A stretch of 64,000 bases of DNA from Haloquadratum walsbyi J07HQW2 (GTDB taxonomy: Archaea > Halobacteriota > Halobacteria > Halobacteriales > Haloferacaceae). A model generated the notes under the pieces. That model was not told the DNA's origin and made no database searches. It saw only the letters and a program-made list of their open reading frames with translations. The position numbers and the translations under genes were made by a program. The stretch lies in assembly GCF_000415985.1 (NCBI RefSeq), contig NZ_KE356561.1, forward strand, positions 3,278,524-3,342,523, written 5' to 3'. Below, in pieces: positions 30,264 to 40,401 of this stretch (its first letter is position 1; the number at the start of each line of letters is the position of its first letter).

Positions 30264-31262
30264 TCAGAATACTGACTGGACGGCAAACAGAGTAATTACG
30301 CTGATAGTGAGGAGATACACCAATACGGTCAAAAATGGTCGGATCCCAGTTTGTCGAAGCTTCTGTAGTTGTATTTCACAACCTAACCCGACAAATGAGA
30401 AGATGAAAAACCAATCTGAAGTTGCTGTCATAGTATTTACAATTTCAGTTGACGTGCTTGGCATATTGGCAATGGCTGCAACAATGAAGAACCCGATAAG
30501 GAACTTCGGAAAGTTATCATAGAATGTGTATAGCGATATAGACTGATCATCATCAATTGAATATCGAAAGGAATAGAGGACTATCAGGGGTCCCATGAGA
30601 GAGTTTCGTGTGAGTTTCGTCAGCGTTGCCCACTTACCAGCAGTGTGGCTGAACGCGAATCCAGCGGCTGTAACTGGGCCTGTGCTAAACATGCTGAGAC
30701 CAGACCAAACGCCAAACGACACTGAGGACATGTTGAGTAGATTTCCAGCGATTGGAAACGCGGCTAATGTTATGACATCAAACATAAGAATTGTTGCTGT
30801 CGCGTATGCGATGTCGTTTTTTGGGGCATTTGTGGTCCCAGCAACGGCAAGAACCGCGGAGACACCACAGATGCTTGATCCCCCTGCAAGCAATGCTGGA
30901 ACATGACCGGAGAGACCAAACACATATCGAGCGAAGAATTCAACAAGAAGAACACCGGCGCCGACAGTGGCAACGACCAATATAACAATCGATGCCCCGC
31001 CGTTCATCATATCTTGTACTGAAATGCTTGCTCCTAGCAAGATAATTCCCACTTCAAGGAGGAGTTTATATGAATCCACACCTGGCTTCAGTGATTCCGG
31101 AATTCCGTAGCTATTCGAAATAATGGCACCGAACAGTATAGCAAAAATTAACGGTGTCCCCCATTGGGTCTGCGATCCAATTACCTTCGCTGTGACACCA
31201 AAACATAATAAGAATATGAGCCCAGGTGCTATGTCCACCATCGATCGAGTGGATATACTCAT
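30264..31262 (-). CDS. YeiH/UPF0324-family putative sulfate exporter
   Basis: Multi-TM; LLLEVGIILLGASIS; GHVPALLAGGSSICGVSAVLAVA; NSLMGPLIVLYSF. Confidence 0.85.
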   Translation of the reverse strand: MSISTRSMVDIAPGLIFLLCFGVTAKVIGSQTQWGTPLIFAILFGAIISNSYGIPESLKPGVDSYKLLLEVGIILLGASISVQDMMNGGASIVILVVATVGAGVLLVEFFARYVFGLSGHVPALLAGGSSICGVSAVLAVAGTTNAPKNDIAYATATILMFDVITLAAFPIAGNLLNMSSVSFGVWSGLSMFSTGPVTAAGFAFSHTAGKWATLTKLTRNSLMGPLIVLYSFRYSIDDDQSISLYTFYDNFPKFLIGFFIVAAIANMPSTSTEIVNTMTATSDWFFIFSFVGLGCEIQLQKLRQTGIRPFLTVLVYLLTISVITLFAVQSVF

Positions 31263-31652
31263 TACATGTCACCGTTGATGAAAATCTGCAGACAGTGAGA
31301 GTAAAAATGATTGCCTACTATCTCTGGCATAATCCGTGTCATCGGTGATAATGATATTCTCAAGTAAGTATGAGTGCTTCTCTATCGGGACTAATATATC
31401 ACTTGCATTTAATTGAGCCATACTCGCGATTCCATATCTCGGTACATTCCGCACGCTTTGGCTATCGATCATTCATGCGATCTAGGATGAGTTTTTTACT
31501 ACTTGACCCAACATATGCTGGTTGTGCTTATTTTCCGAATTCCGTACAGCACCCTTAGTATGAGTATTACTACACTTCGTATGATGGAACAGAGAGCGTA
31601 GTGCTGTTTCCACGTATTTATTTTGAGTTGATTCAAGCCATGGGAAGAACTC

Positions 31653-31716
31653 AGTGAACTACCCCGACCTACTCAGCCGTCAAAGGCGACTTCCTTGAGG
31701 AAGGGGTATCGCCCTC
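31653..31716 (-). repeat. Solo IS1341/IS605 right-end-like remnant
   Basis: gaactaccccgacctactcagccgtcaaaggcgacttccttgaggaaggggtatcgccc; reverse complement carries ...cctcaaggaag...gagtaggtcggggtagttc. Confidence 0.65.
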
Positions 31717-31994
31717 AAATTTAGATAATACAGCTGTCCAAATTTGATAGTATCATAATGTAGAATATGTTATAAATGATATGTTCACTCACCTTGCTCA
31801 CTGCTTAAATGAAGACGATATAACATGTCTATGACTGTATAGACTATCTAACTATCTGTTCACTCAGTATTACATTAAGATATGCATACTGATGATGAAA
31901 ACCTAATCCGCATCACACAATCTGTCTATCATTCTGGGTTGGTAGATAACATGTAATGCACGTGATTTAGCCATATGCATGTCTATGTTGAGAT

Positions 31995-32900
31995 ATGCAG
32001 GTTACTGCCATCGGGACAAGCGGTGGTCTTCCTACCTCACAATACGGGACGAGTTGTATCTATTTGAATTTATTCGGCGATAAGATCCTATTTGACTGTG
32101 GAGAAGGGTCCCAACAGCGTTTGATGAAATACGATTCATCACCAAACGTTGATGCTGTTTTCATTAGTCACTTTCATGCAGATCACACGCTTGGACTACC
32201 TGGGCTTATACAGGCGCTTGAGATGGATGAACGAGAGAGACCGCTTGATATCTATGTTCCAGAACAGCGAAAACAACGAACAAATGATATGATCACAGGC
32301 GCATACGAGTGGCCAAGTTATCCAGTCAAGATTCATGGGTATGATGAGAGTGACCCAGCAATTCAAACAGACAACTATACTATTCAACCATTCAATACTC
32401 CTTACACAGAGCACTCACATGGACTTTCTGTACAAGAGACACCCAAGCGAGAGTTTCTTGTTAAGAAAGCTCAAGAACTCGGGATTAATCCCGGTCCAAA
32501 ATATGGAAAATTACAGAATGGTCATGCTATTGAGACGGATGATGGAGATACCGTTGAACCTGAGGATGTGTTGTCAGAACCAAAGCCTGGACGGAAAATA
32601 GTGTACACCGGAGACACCAGACCATCTGATGCTATCATCGATGCAGCCTCAGACGCTTCATTATTAATCTATAGTGCAATGTTTACCGAGGCGCTAGCAG
32701 AGAGAGCTCGTTCAACTGGTCATTCGACCGCTTCAGAAGCAGCTCAGGTCGCATCCAAATCTGGTAGTCAAAAGATCTGGCTCACGCATATTTCACCGAG
32801 ACACGAGGGTGAGGAACAGAAGCTCAAATCACAAGCAAACAACGAATTTGATGGAGAGATTGCTGTCGTCAGAGATGGAGACGTTACACAAATAACGTAA
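31995..32900 (+). CDS. rnz: Ribonuclease Z
   Basis: TAIGTSGGLPTSQYGTSCIYL; LFDCGEGSQQRLMKY; VFISHFHADHTLGLPGL; KIVYTGDTRPSD; SGSQKIWLTHISPR. Confidence 0.93.
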   Translation: MQVTAIGTSGGLPTSQYGTSCIYLNLFGDKILFDCGEGSQQRLMKYDSSPNVDAVFISHFHADHTLGLPGLIQALEMDERERPLDIYVPEQRKQRTNDMITGAYEWPSYPVKIHGYDESDPAIQTDNYTIQPFNTPYTEHSHGLSVQETPKREFLVKKAQELGINPGPKYGKLQNGHAIETDDGDTVEPEDVLSEPKPGRKIVYTGDTRPSDAIIDAASDASLLIYSAMFTEALAERARSTGHSTASEAAQVASKSGSQKIWLTHISPRHEGEEQKLKSQANNEFDGEIAVVRDGDVTQIT

Positions 32901-33033
32901 TTCGTTTTGGAATCAAATCGAGTGTTAAATCGTTTGATGATTGCTTATAGATAATAGATACACGGTCAGATAGATAACAATCCCAATTTGGCTTACTCAC
33001 GATGTCATGTTGATTATCTCTTTTTAGCAGTTT

Positions 33034-33103
33034 GTAGGCGCTAAGCCGCCGTCCTCAAGTCAAGGAGCGATCGGCGGAAGCCGTGAGCGAGTAGGGTAGT
33101 TCG
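33034..33103 (+). repeat. Solo IS1341/IS605 right-end-like remnant
   Basis: gtaggcgctaagccgccgtcctcaagtcaaggagcgatcggcggaagccgtgagcgagtagggtagttc. Confidence 0.7.
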
Positions 33104-33111
33104 CCCAAAAC

Positions 33112-34884
33112 TCAAAGATTCTGGAGACACGCAGCCGTTTGATACTGCAATAACTGAGTTGCTGTCCCGCCAGCCTGCAACAGACGAAGGATGGATGACA
33201 GAGCGGAAACAGCGTCCGAATCGATCGATAAAAACTGATCTGTTATCGCAAAGTCAGACCTATCATCTAGGTCGCTTCGAAGGACACCACAACTAGCTTC
33301 AGCCGCAATGACAATGATCGATTCTGAGCTGAATTCTTCATGTGCGATACGAAGTGCTTCGTCATGACGCCCATCATCTACCGCCTGTTTAATTTCACAA
33401 AGGTGTGCATGACAGTTGACTCCTGATTGAAGCTGAGATTCCTCAGAATCAAACTGCTGATACTGATCGAGCGCGGTTTCATATTCACCGCGTTGCTCAG
33501 CCTGACGAGCGGTCGCAACCGTCTCAATCGCCTCTAGCTTTCGGAGATGCATATACTCCTGTGGGGACTGCTCCGCAGCAGATCGTGCACGGTTACTGGC
33601 AGTGTGGACTTTCTCATAATTGCCCGTTTCAAATGCAACGTGTGCGGACGCCTCAAACTCTCTACATTGGTGGACTGAGCGCGTGCCGGTGATTGCAGTC
33701 TCAATTTCGTCAGCACTTCGTGATTGCTCAGGATTCTCGGCGACAGCTGCAGGGTCAAACTGATCGAAGGTTGCCCATGCTGTCCGGTGTAAATATGTTC
33801 GAGTTTCCCAGTCATCTATTGCATGTGCAGCGTGCCGGATTGATTTGCTCAGGTACTTGATCGCTCGTACCATGTCAATAGCGTCGATTGCCTGTGCTGC
33901 TCTGACATATGCCTCAGCGACACTCCACCACTCAGGCGGAAGATTGGAAGCATGTGTTGAGAGCCACCGACCTCCGCCCGCCTCAATAGCATCTGCTATA
34001 TGTCGATATGACTCAGCATATGCCTGTTTTTTTCGATCCCACGTCGCTGGGTGTATGCGGTCAACCGCCTGTAGTTGCCTCCGTGCGACGATGAGTTCAG
34101 CTCGCGTGATATCATCTCCCCCATGCCGATACTCCTCAACGAGATTTGAGGCTGTAAAGTACAGATAATCACTCACTCGTGCGGATGATGGGTCAGCATG
34201 TAATGCAGCCTCATAGAGACGCTGCTTGTCAGGGTCGGTAGGCGACCGTTCTTCAGCGGCTTTATGATACTCTGCGGCTGTCATTTCTGGTTCTACTCTC
34301 GGGGGCGATACGTTTTCAAGATACTGCAGCACAGTGGTGTTGATGTTGGCTTGTGGGTCATCAGAGACGAGTAACTGCTCTGTCAGTCGAACCCGTGCAA
34401 GATATTCAATCGCATCTCGCTGATTTGCTGGTGTCGCTTTCAGCAGTGATTCACAGGTTTTGCGAACGTCTGTTGATGACGAGACATCGTCATATAGGTG
34501 TTCGATAGTTGTTTTGACGACCGTCATTAATGTAGGAACCTCGACATTTAATCGCTGAAACGCCTGTCGACGTCCCTCAAGTTCGGCGAGAGTATCGACG
34601 GCATAGGCACGACCACGAGGGCTCTTTCCCAATACCATATTCTTGAGACTCCGATCAAGTCGGTCCTCAATTCGGGAACGGACTGCTCCGGTCGGTCCTT
34701 GAGTTAAGAATACACTCCGAAGCCGAACATACTCATCAAACGTTTCGAGTGATTTTTGTGCATTACTTCGAAGCGTAGAGTAAAATTCAATCTCCGTTTC
34801 ATATCCATTTGCAAGAGAATCGTATATATCTGGATTAGTAACCAATGCCGCTGCTTGCTCGGCAGGGCTTGATTGGTGAGCCAT
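33112..34884 (-). CDS. Hypothetical alpha-helical (TPR-like) protein, ~590-600 aa
   Basis: Ala-rich helical repeats throughout (e.g. YHKAAEERSPTDPDKQRLYEAALHADPSSARVSDYLYF); start at MAHQSSPAEQ assumed. Confidence 0.65.
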   Translation of the reverse strand: MAHQSSPAEQAAALVTNPDIYDSLANGYETEIEFYSTLRSNAQKSLETFDEYVRLRSVFLTQGPTGAVRSRIEDRLDRSLKNMVLGKSPRGRAYAVDTLAELEGRRQAFQRLNVEVPTLMTVVKTTIEHLYDDVSSSTDVRKTCESLLKATPANQRDAIEYLARVRLTEQLLVSDDPQANINTTVLQYLENVSPPRVEPEMTAAEYHKAAEERSPTDPDKQRLYEAALHADPSSARVSDYLYFTASNLVEEYRHGGDDITRAELIVARRQLQAVDRIHPATWDRKKQAYAESYRHIADAIEAGGGRWLSTHASNLPPEWWSVAEAYVRAAQAIDAIDMVRAIKYLSKSIRHAAHAIDDWETRTYLHRTAWATFDQFDPAAVAENPEQSRSADEIETAITGTRSVHQCREFEASAHVAFETGNYEKVHTASNRARSAAEQSPQEYMHLRKLEAIETVATARQAEQRGEYETALDQYQQFDSEESQLQSGVNCHAHLCEIKQAVDDGRHDEALRIAHEEFSSESIIVIAAEASCGVLRSDLDDRSDFAITDQFLSIDSDAVSALSSILRLLQAGGTATQLLQYQTAACLQNL

Positions 34885-35017
34885 TTCAGTACTAGCTATT
34901 AGAGTGTGACCCACATACCTTCATCGGCGAACACCACCTGCTGACTGCATCATAAAATAAAATAAGCTCAGTTCAGCAGATGTTAGATCATAGTCTGCGG
35001 GTCGTGATACCTTATGA

Positions 35018-35869
35018 TTATTCGTCTCGCTCGACAGGAAGCTCTGAGTCTGCTGTCCACTCACTGAGCGAACCATCGTACACAGCGACATCGGTGATGC
35101 CAGCCTGATGTAATGCCAATGCCTCGCTGCTTGCTGCGATACCGGCACCACAATAAGTGATAACATCGTCAGCCTCTGTGGCACCGACCTCTGAGAACTG
35201 CTCTTCTAACGCATCATCAGACGCGTATGTGCCGTCAGTGTCAAGCACACCATCATCGCCGAGTGCAGGCACGTTGACACTATTTGGAATCCGTTCAGCA
35301 GCGTGATCATCTGATTTAAGCGCATTAATCACACATGTACCGGAATCCTCGGTCTTACTGCGAACATCTTCCTTATTCGCGACGAGCTCTGGGCGATATT
35401 CAGCGGTGAAGTCCGTTGATTGTGGCGTTTTTACCGATGAGGATACCGGTCGATTTTCAGCCGTCCATCGAGGCCAACCGCCATTGAGAACACCAACCTG
35501 ATCATGTCCAAACACACGGAACATCCACCATAGGCGGGCCGCCCATTCATTATTATTCCCTTCATTGACGGTGTCGTAAAGAACAATCCGGGAATCATTG
35601 CTAACACCTAACTCACTTACTGCAGAGGCAAACGCATCTGATGTTGGTAACTGAAATGGGTACTCTGGATTATCTGTCTCTGAGAGGTCCTCAATAAGAT
35701 CGGCAAATTGACTCCCTGGAATGTGTGCGTCACTCCAGTCATCATACCCGGATTTAACACCTCCAGGCTGTAGATAGACCGTACAATCAAGAATCTGCAC
35801 ATCAGGGACATCAAGTCGATCTTCGAGCCAGTCCGGGTCAACAAGCGTTGGTACAGAATCAGTAAACAT
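35018..35869 (-). CDS. Thiosulfate sulfurtransferase (tandem rhodanese)
   Basis: DWLEDRLDVPDVQILDCTVYLQPGG...HIPGSQFADL; RIVLYDTVNEGNNNEWAARLWWMFRVFGHDQVGVLNGGWPRW; DVITYCGAGIAAS. Confidence 0.88.
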   Translation of the reverse strand: MFTDSVPTLVDPDWLEDRLDVPDVQILDCTVYLQPGGVKSGYDDWSDAHIPGSQFADLIEDLSETDNPEYPFQLPTSDAFASAVSELGVSNDSRIVLYDTVNEGNNNEWAARLWWMFRVFGHDQVGVLNGGWPRWTAENRPVSSSVKTPQSTDFTAEYRPELVANKEDVRSKTEDSGTCVINALKSDDHAAERIPNSVNVPALGDDGVLDTDGTYASDDALEEQFSEVGATEADDVITYCGAGIAASSEALALHQAGITDVAVYDGSLSEWTADSELPVERDE

Positions 35870-35944
35870 ATTCTGAATGCAATTCGTGGACAAATTAATG
35901 TTCATATCGTAGATTCTCACTAGCGCATTTACGAGCAGACACGG

Positions 35945-35984
35945 CGAATGCCACGGGGCTTGACTCCGAGGTGGTTCACCCTAC
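35945..35984 (+). repeat. Dispersed hairpin repeat (IS605 end-like), copy 2
   Basis: cgaatgccacggggcttgactccgaggtggttcacc. Confidence 0.7.
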
Positions 35985-36098
35985 CGAGACCATCACACAG
36001 ATAATCAATAGACATCGTCTCAGATCAAGTCCAATACCAAATCGGTAAATATCACATCAAGACTCAAAACCGATACCAGAGTACCCACGTATCTGGAT

Positions 36099-36419
36099 TC
36101 ACCGCTCAATGATTCGAATCCCATGAACACCTGTCGGTACTGCGGCGTTCAATCGAGTTTCAATCCACCGTTTAGTGTTGCTGTCGGTGTCGGCACCTAC
36201 CTGTAATCCACTCATACTCAATCGGACTGTTGCCTGCGTTGTGATCTGTTCAGTGTATTCATTAACCATGTCAGATTTCTCAACGTCAATTGAATTGACC
36301 GTTGCATCACTACGATCGATTACTCGCTGAATAGCACTTCGTATAATTCCCTCGGGTTGGTCCGTTTGTGAGCTATCGAAGTCAACGATACAGTAGAACG
36401 TCTTCGAATTCATGCTCAT
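36099..36419 (-). CDS. Hypothetical protein
   Basis: 106 aa ORF in an otherwise empty interval; MNSKTFYCIVDFDSSQTDQPEGIIRSAIQRVIDRSDATVNSIDVEKSD. Confidence 0.5.
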   Translation of the reverse strand: MSMNSKTFYCIVDFDSSQTDQPEGIIRSAIQRVIDRSDATVNSIDVEKSDMVNEYTEQITTQATVRLSMSGLQVGADTDSNTKRWIETRLNAAVPTGVHGIRIIER

Positions 36420-36574
36420 GCTGATACTGATAATGTGGTCAGAACAAAAATGAGACTAGCGGACAGTTGGTGTAACAGTGATAGATGAAATTTACCCCAT
36501 GTGAACATTCTCGAGTCTTAGGGAAGCAGACTGCTGATCGAATTGACCGAACTATACTCTATTTCTGTATTACA

Positions 36575-37510
36575 CTATTTTAATTCGACGTCAATATCGC
36601 CGCCATCATTCGTGAACACACTTGCAACCCCGCTTCCAGCAGCGAACGCAATACGCTCCGTACCAATGCTCAATCGCTGAGCGAGACTCCGATTTGGTTT
36701 AAATTCTTGAATCTCAGGTTCAATATCAATTAGATCCTCAATCCGATCTTTGACATCATCCTCAGTCCCGAGTTCATCGATAAGTCCGATTTCAAGCGCA
36801 TCACTTCCGAGATAGATGCGAGCCTCTGTATCACGAATTTGATCTGAGTCCATATCTCGACCCTCACTTACGGTCTCAATGAACTGGTCATAATACCCAT
36901 CAACAATACTCTGGAGGTACTCTCGCTCGCCCTGCTCAATCTCGCGGAGCGGAACGCCGGCGTCCTTGTATTCTCCAGCAGTAAATTGTTCATATGAAAT
37001 GCCAAGTTTATCGGCTAATCCAGCCGCGTTAGGTCGTGACCCAACAACACCAATTGAGCCAATAAGGCTGACATCTCTCGCCCACAACTCATCGCATCCA
37101 CTTGCGATCCAGTATCCGCCTGAGGCACATGTATCAGTTGCATACGCAATTGTCGGACCATCAAAATCAATCGCCGCCCGACGAATATCGTCACTTGGAA
37201 GCACCTCTCCACCAGGTGTGTTGAGTTCAAGAAGTAGTGCCTCAATTGCATCATCATCATCTGCATCTTCAATACGTTCGACAATATCATCAGCAGCCGA
37301 TGCTCCTGATGCTGACAGTGGTGATGGTCCACCGCGGTCACGCTGAATTGGTCCCGAGACTATGACCTTTGCCACATTATATTCCTCAGCGTCACCGAAA
37401 CGACCACCTGTGAGTTGTCCGATAATTTCTTTTCCAGCAAGGGTCGCTACGGCTCCCGTTACCCCGGCGGCTAACAGAGCCGGTCTACTGCCGTCTACAT
37501 CGAATTTCAT
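36575..37510 (-). CDS. sppA: Signal peptide peptidase SppA (S49)
   Basis: EALLLELNTPGGEVLPSDDIRRAAIDFDGPTIAYATDTCASGGYWIASGCDELWARDVSLIGSIGVVG. Confidence 0.88.
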   Translation of the reverse strand: MKFDVDGSRPALLAAGVTGAVATLAGKEIIGQLTGGRFGDAEEYNVAKVIVSGPIQRDRGGPSPLSASGASAADDIVERIEDADDDDAIEALLLELNTPGGEVLPSDDIRRAAIDFDGPTIAYATDTCASGGYWIASGCDELWARDVSLIGSIGVVGSRPNAAGLADKLGISYEQFTAGEYKDAGVPLREIEQGEREYLQSIVDGYYDQFIETVSEGRDMDSDQIRDTEARIYLGSDALEIGLIDELGTEDDVKDRIEDLIDIEPEIQEFKPNRSLAQRLSIGTERIAFAAGSGVASVFTNDGGDIDVELK

Positions 37511-37806
37511 GTCCTATTTAGATAGCCTATCCATGGGTATAAATCCGCGAATTTACTATTCAATCTATTTGATACTGCTCCATGTCTGCTGATTAAATGT
37601 GGATTAACTGTCGACTAGTGAGAGGCTGCTCATCTCCCCCCTGCTGAAAATCCTCATAATCGTACAATAGATATACTACGTCAGAATCTCTTCAGTTACA
37701 ACAAACTCCGGGCATCACAGCTCACAAATACAAAAATTCAAATTCGCAACATACAGAAGTTACTAATCAGATCGAAAATAATTACACATGCTCGTTAAGA
37801 GACACG

Positions 37807-37971
37807 CTATGATATCTCGTATACTGCAGGGTTGCCCCCACAGTCAGGACATGTACTGAGATCTGGCTCAAGATTTGTACCACAATTACGACACTCAATG
37901 TGGGTTTCTGTGATAGACGTTTGGTCAGTCTCGCCGATTGGCAAGAAATACCATAACTCACGAAGTCCCAT
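37807..37971 (-). CDS. Small zinc-ribbon protein
   Basis: HIECRNCGTNLEPDLSTCPDCGGNPAVYEIS. Confidence 0.6.
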   Translation of the reverse strand: MGLRELWYFLPIGETDQTSITETHIECRNCGTNLEPDLSTCPDCGGNPAVYEIS

Positions 37972-38352
37972 GAGTATAATCAAGATATACATTAGATGAG
38001 AATAAATCTAACGGCAAATGAAATAGATATCAATACAAAAACTATACATTAAAGCACTTATTGCTGATAAAACGCTCGTAAATACAGTTTTTTAAATTTA
38101 TTTGAGTTCACGTTAATTAAATAGCAACTCACTGATTCTAACGATTAATTAATCATAAGTAGTATTATTCACGTGTCGTCCCCTCAATCTGTAAATGGGT
38201 ATACTACGGTTTCTTGTTGTGTCTATCTCTTAACGAACGACCACATTACTCGCTGGTGAGATATTAATCTTGGAGTTCACCATCTGAGACATTTGACCTG
38301 TTGTCTCTGTAGACGAAACTGGTATTACGCTATTAGTATATAAAATATATAA

Positions 38353-39117
38353 ATGAGAGTCGCCCTCCTGACCATTGGTGATGAGTTGCTTGCAGGTGAT
38401 ACGACCAATACGAACGCAACATGGCTTGCAGAGCGTCTCACAGAACGTGGTGTTGCGGTCAGACGGATACTTACTGTGCCTGATGAGCACTCACTTATCA
38501 AATCACGAGTATGTGAGTATTGTGACAGTTTCGATGCAGTGATTATCACTGGTGGTATTGGCAATACCCCTGATGATGTAACTATCAGTGCCGTTGCCGA
38601 TGCATTCAATCGAGATCTTGTAGTCAGTGAGCAGGCTCGAATTGATATCATAGAAACACTCGAAACTCTCAGCGATACAGTGCCGAATTTAGATGTAGAC
38701 ATTGATGCCGAGGCAACTATTCCTGAAGATGCACGTCCACTGTTAAATACCGAAGGATTGGCTCCTGGTTGTGTTGTTGAGAACGCCTATGTCTTGCCAG
38801 GAATTCCAAGTGAACTGGAGGCGATGTTTAATAAAGTCGCGGAAGAATTTAATGGTGAGGCAGTTTCAAGCTTCCTCTATACGATCAAGCCAGAAGCGAA
38901 TATTGTATCTGCGCTGAAAACAGCTGGTTCAGAGTTTGATGTGTCGATAGGCTGTTATCCGGACAGAGATGCTGGTCATAATCGAATCAAAGTGACCGCC
39001 ACTGATGAGGAGACACTCACAGGTGCAACAACATGGCTTCAAGATCAGATTGATGCCAGTGATACACCAGTCGAACGAGACTGGGCTGAAGATATCGAAT
39101 ATGATCAGCAAAATTGA
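38353..39117 (+). CDS. CinA-like molybdopterin-binding domain protein
   Basis: VALLTIGDELLAGDTTNTNATWLAERLTERGVAVRRILTVPDE; VIITGGIGNTPDDVT; LPGIPSELEAMF. Confidence 0.88.
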   Translation: MRVALLTIGDELLAGDTTNTNATWLAERLTERGVAVRRILTVPDEHSLIKSRVCEYCDSFDAVIITGGIGNTPDDVTISAVADAFNRDLVVSEQARIDIIETLETLSDTVPNLDVDIDAEATIPEDARPLLNTEGLAPGCVVENAYVLPGIPSELEAMFNKVAEEFNGEAVSSFLYTIKPEANIVSALKTAGSEFDVSIGCYPDRDAGHNRIKVTATDEETLTGATTWLQDQIDASDTPVERDWAEDIEYDQQN

Positions 39118-39226
39118 TTCAGCGATAACTGTTAACTCGCGTATATTATCTGACACTCAAAGAAATAACATATGCTCATGTTTTGTCTGATAATGAGTGT
39201 TGCTCACCGTCTATTGAGATCTAAGA

Positions 39227-40162
39227 ATGTCTGAATCGCCTCAGAAGACGGCACTTTGTCTTGATATTGATGGCACACTTTATCGTGATGGATCTGTATT
39301 TATTGAGTCAATCAGCTACCTGCCATTCGTTCAGTCCAGTCACTGGTCACCAACTGACCGCCGTATGCTTCGACGAGCCGTTGGACTCGTGGGGGGCTAC
39401 TACGGAAACATCTGGACAGAGAAACGATGGCAAATGACACTTCGAGTGGTAGATATCCTCCAGCGTACTGGAAATAATAAGTTAGCCCTCTCATTACTCG
39501 ACACCCTCCGGGAGCTCCAGGCACGACTCAATAGTGTGATTACTTCGGAATATTCACTCAACTCACCGTCGACAGGTAATTATAATGAAATGCGAATTTC
39601 ATTACTCGATAAATACGCAAAAGCAATCACCACACATCACCGAGCCGACGTCCGAACAGCAGTCGAAAACGCGATCAGCCGGTGTACACTCATCGATGAC
39701 ACAACAGCCACCGCGTTAGAGGATATTACGACATCACTATCATCAAGTGAACTTGTACTGATTACGGATATGCCAACTCTGATAGCCGAAATGTTCGCCA
39801 GCGAAGCGATTGCAGCCCCTGTTGAGACAGTCGTGGCGACAAAGTTCGAAACCGATCAGAGGAATCGATTCACTGGGGAGTTTCAGTCAATAAATAAGTC
39901 TAAAATGATTAAAGTACTCAACAAGCGCTATAATTGGGATCGCGTTATCGCAGCAGGAGATACTGTTCGAGATCTCGAGATGCAATCAACTGCTGATCAA
40001 TTCATCGCTGTCTCTGGACAGGGTCGAATCGATGAGCATCTTCAGGAACCGTATGTAACTGCTTCTAAGTCAAATGCTAACCCGATAGATGGTTCAGATA
40101 ACGTCTATGTTCCGAGAGACGTTTCACTCGGCATGGTCTTACGGAGAGCAATTCCACCGTAA
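39227..40162 (+). CDS. HAD-family hydrolase
   Basis: LCLDIDGTLYRDGS; LVLITDMP; VIAAGDTVRDLEM. Confidence 0.82.
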   Translation: MSESPQKTALCLDIDGTLYRDGSVFIESISYLPFVQSSHWSPTDRRMLRRAVGLVGGYYGNIWTEKRWQMTLRVVDILQRTGNNKLALSLLDTLRELQARLNSVITSEYSLNSPSTGNYNEMRISLLDKYAKAITTHHRADVRTAVENAISRCTLIDDTTATALEDITTSLSSSELVLITDMPTLIAEMFASEAIAAPVETVVATKFETDQRNRFTGEFQSINKSKMIKVLNKRYNWDRVIAAGDTVRDLEMQSTADQFIAVSGQGRIDEHLQEPYVTASKSNANPIDGSDNVYVPRDVSLGMVLRRAIPP

Positions 40163-40172
40163 TCACTGATAT

Positions 40173-40223
40173 CTAAAGATTGCAGCGAGAGTTCCACGGG
40201 TCACCCGACCCGTGGTCGTTTAG
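40173..40223 (+). repeat. Dispersed hairpin repeat, copy 2 of 2
   Basis: tctaaagattgcagcgagagttccacgggtcacccgacccgtggtcgtttag; stem ccacgggtc/gacccgtgg. Confidence 0.75.
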
Positions 40224-40401
40224 GAGTACACAGTCAATCTCATATATTAGTTGAGTAGGTTAGTATCAGCATTACTTTATTTTCTAATTCAAACACAGCG
40301 CCTTAGCTGGTAGTGAGATCCCATCTTAGCATATTCTCGTCTCTCCAAACTCTCAGAAGAATATCCAGCTGTTGACGTAGTTCAGAACGCGTACAACCAG
40401 C

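Noticed and set aside
36100-36125. tRNA T-arm-like 'gattcgaatccc'
   Set aside because: No acceptor stem or anticodon arm around it, and it lies in the 3' end of a minus-strand CDS
36966-37346. 126-aa antisense ORF inside sppA
   Set aside because: Complement of a well-supported S49 protease; Ser/Ala-rich antisense artefact
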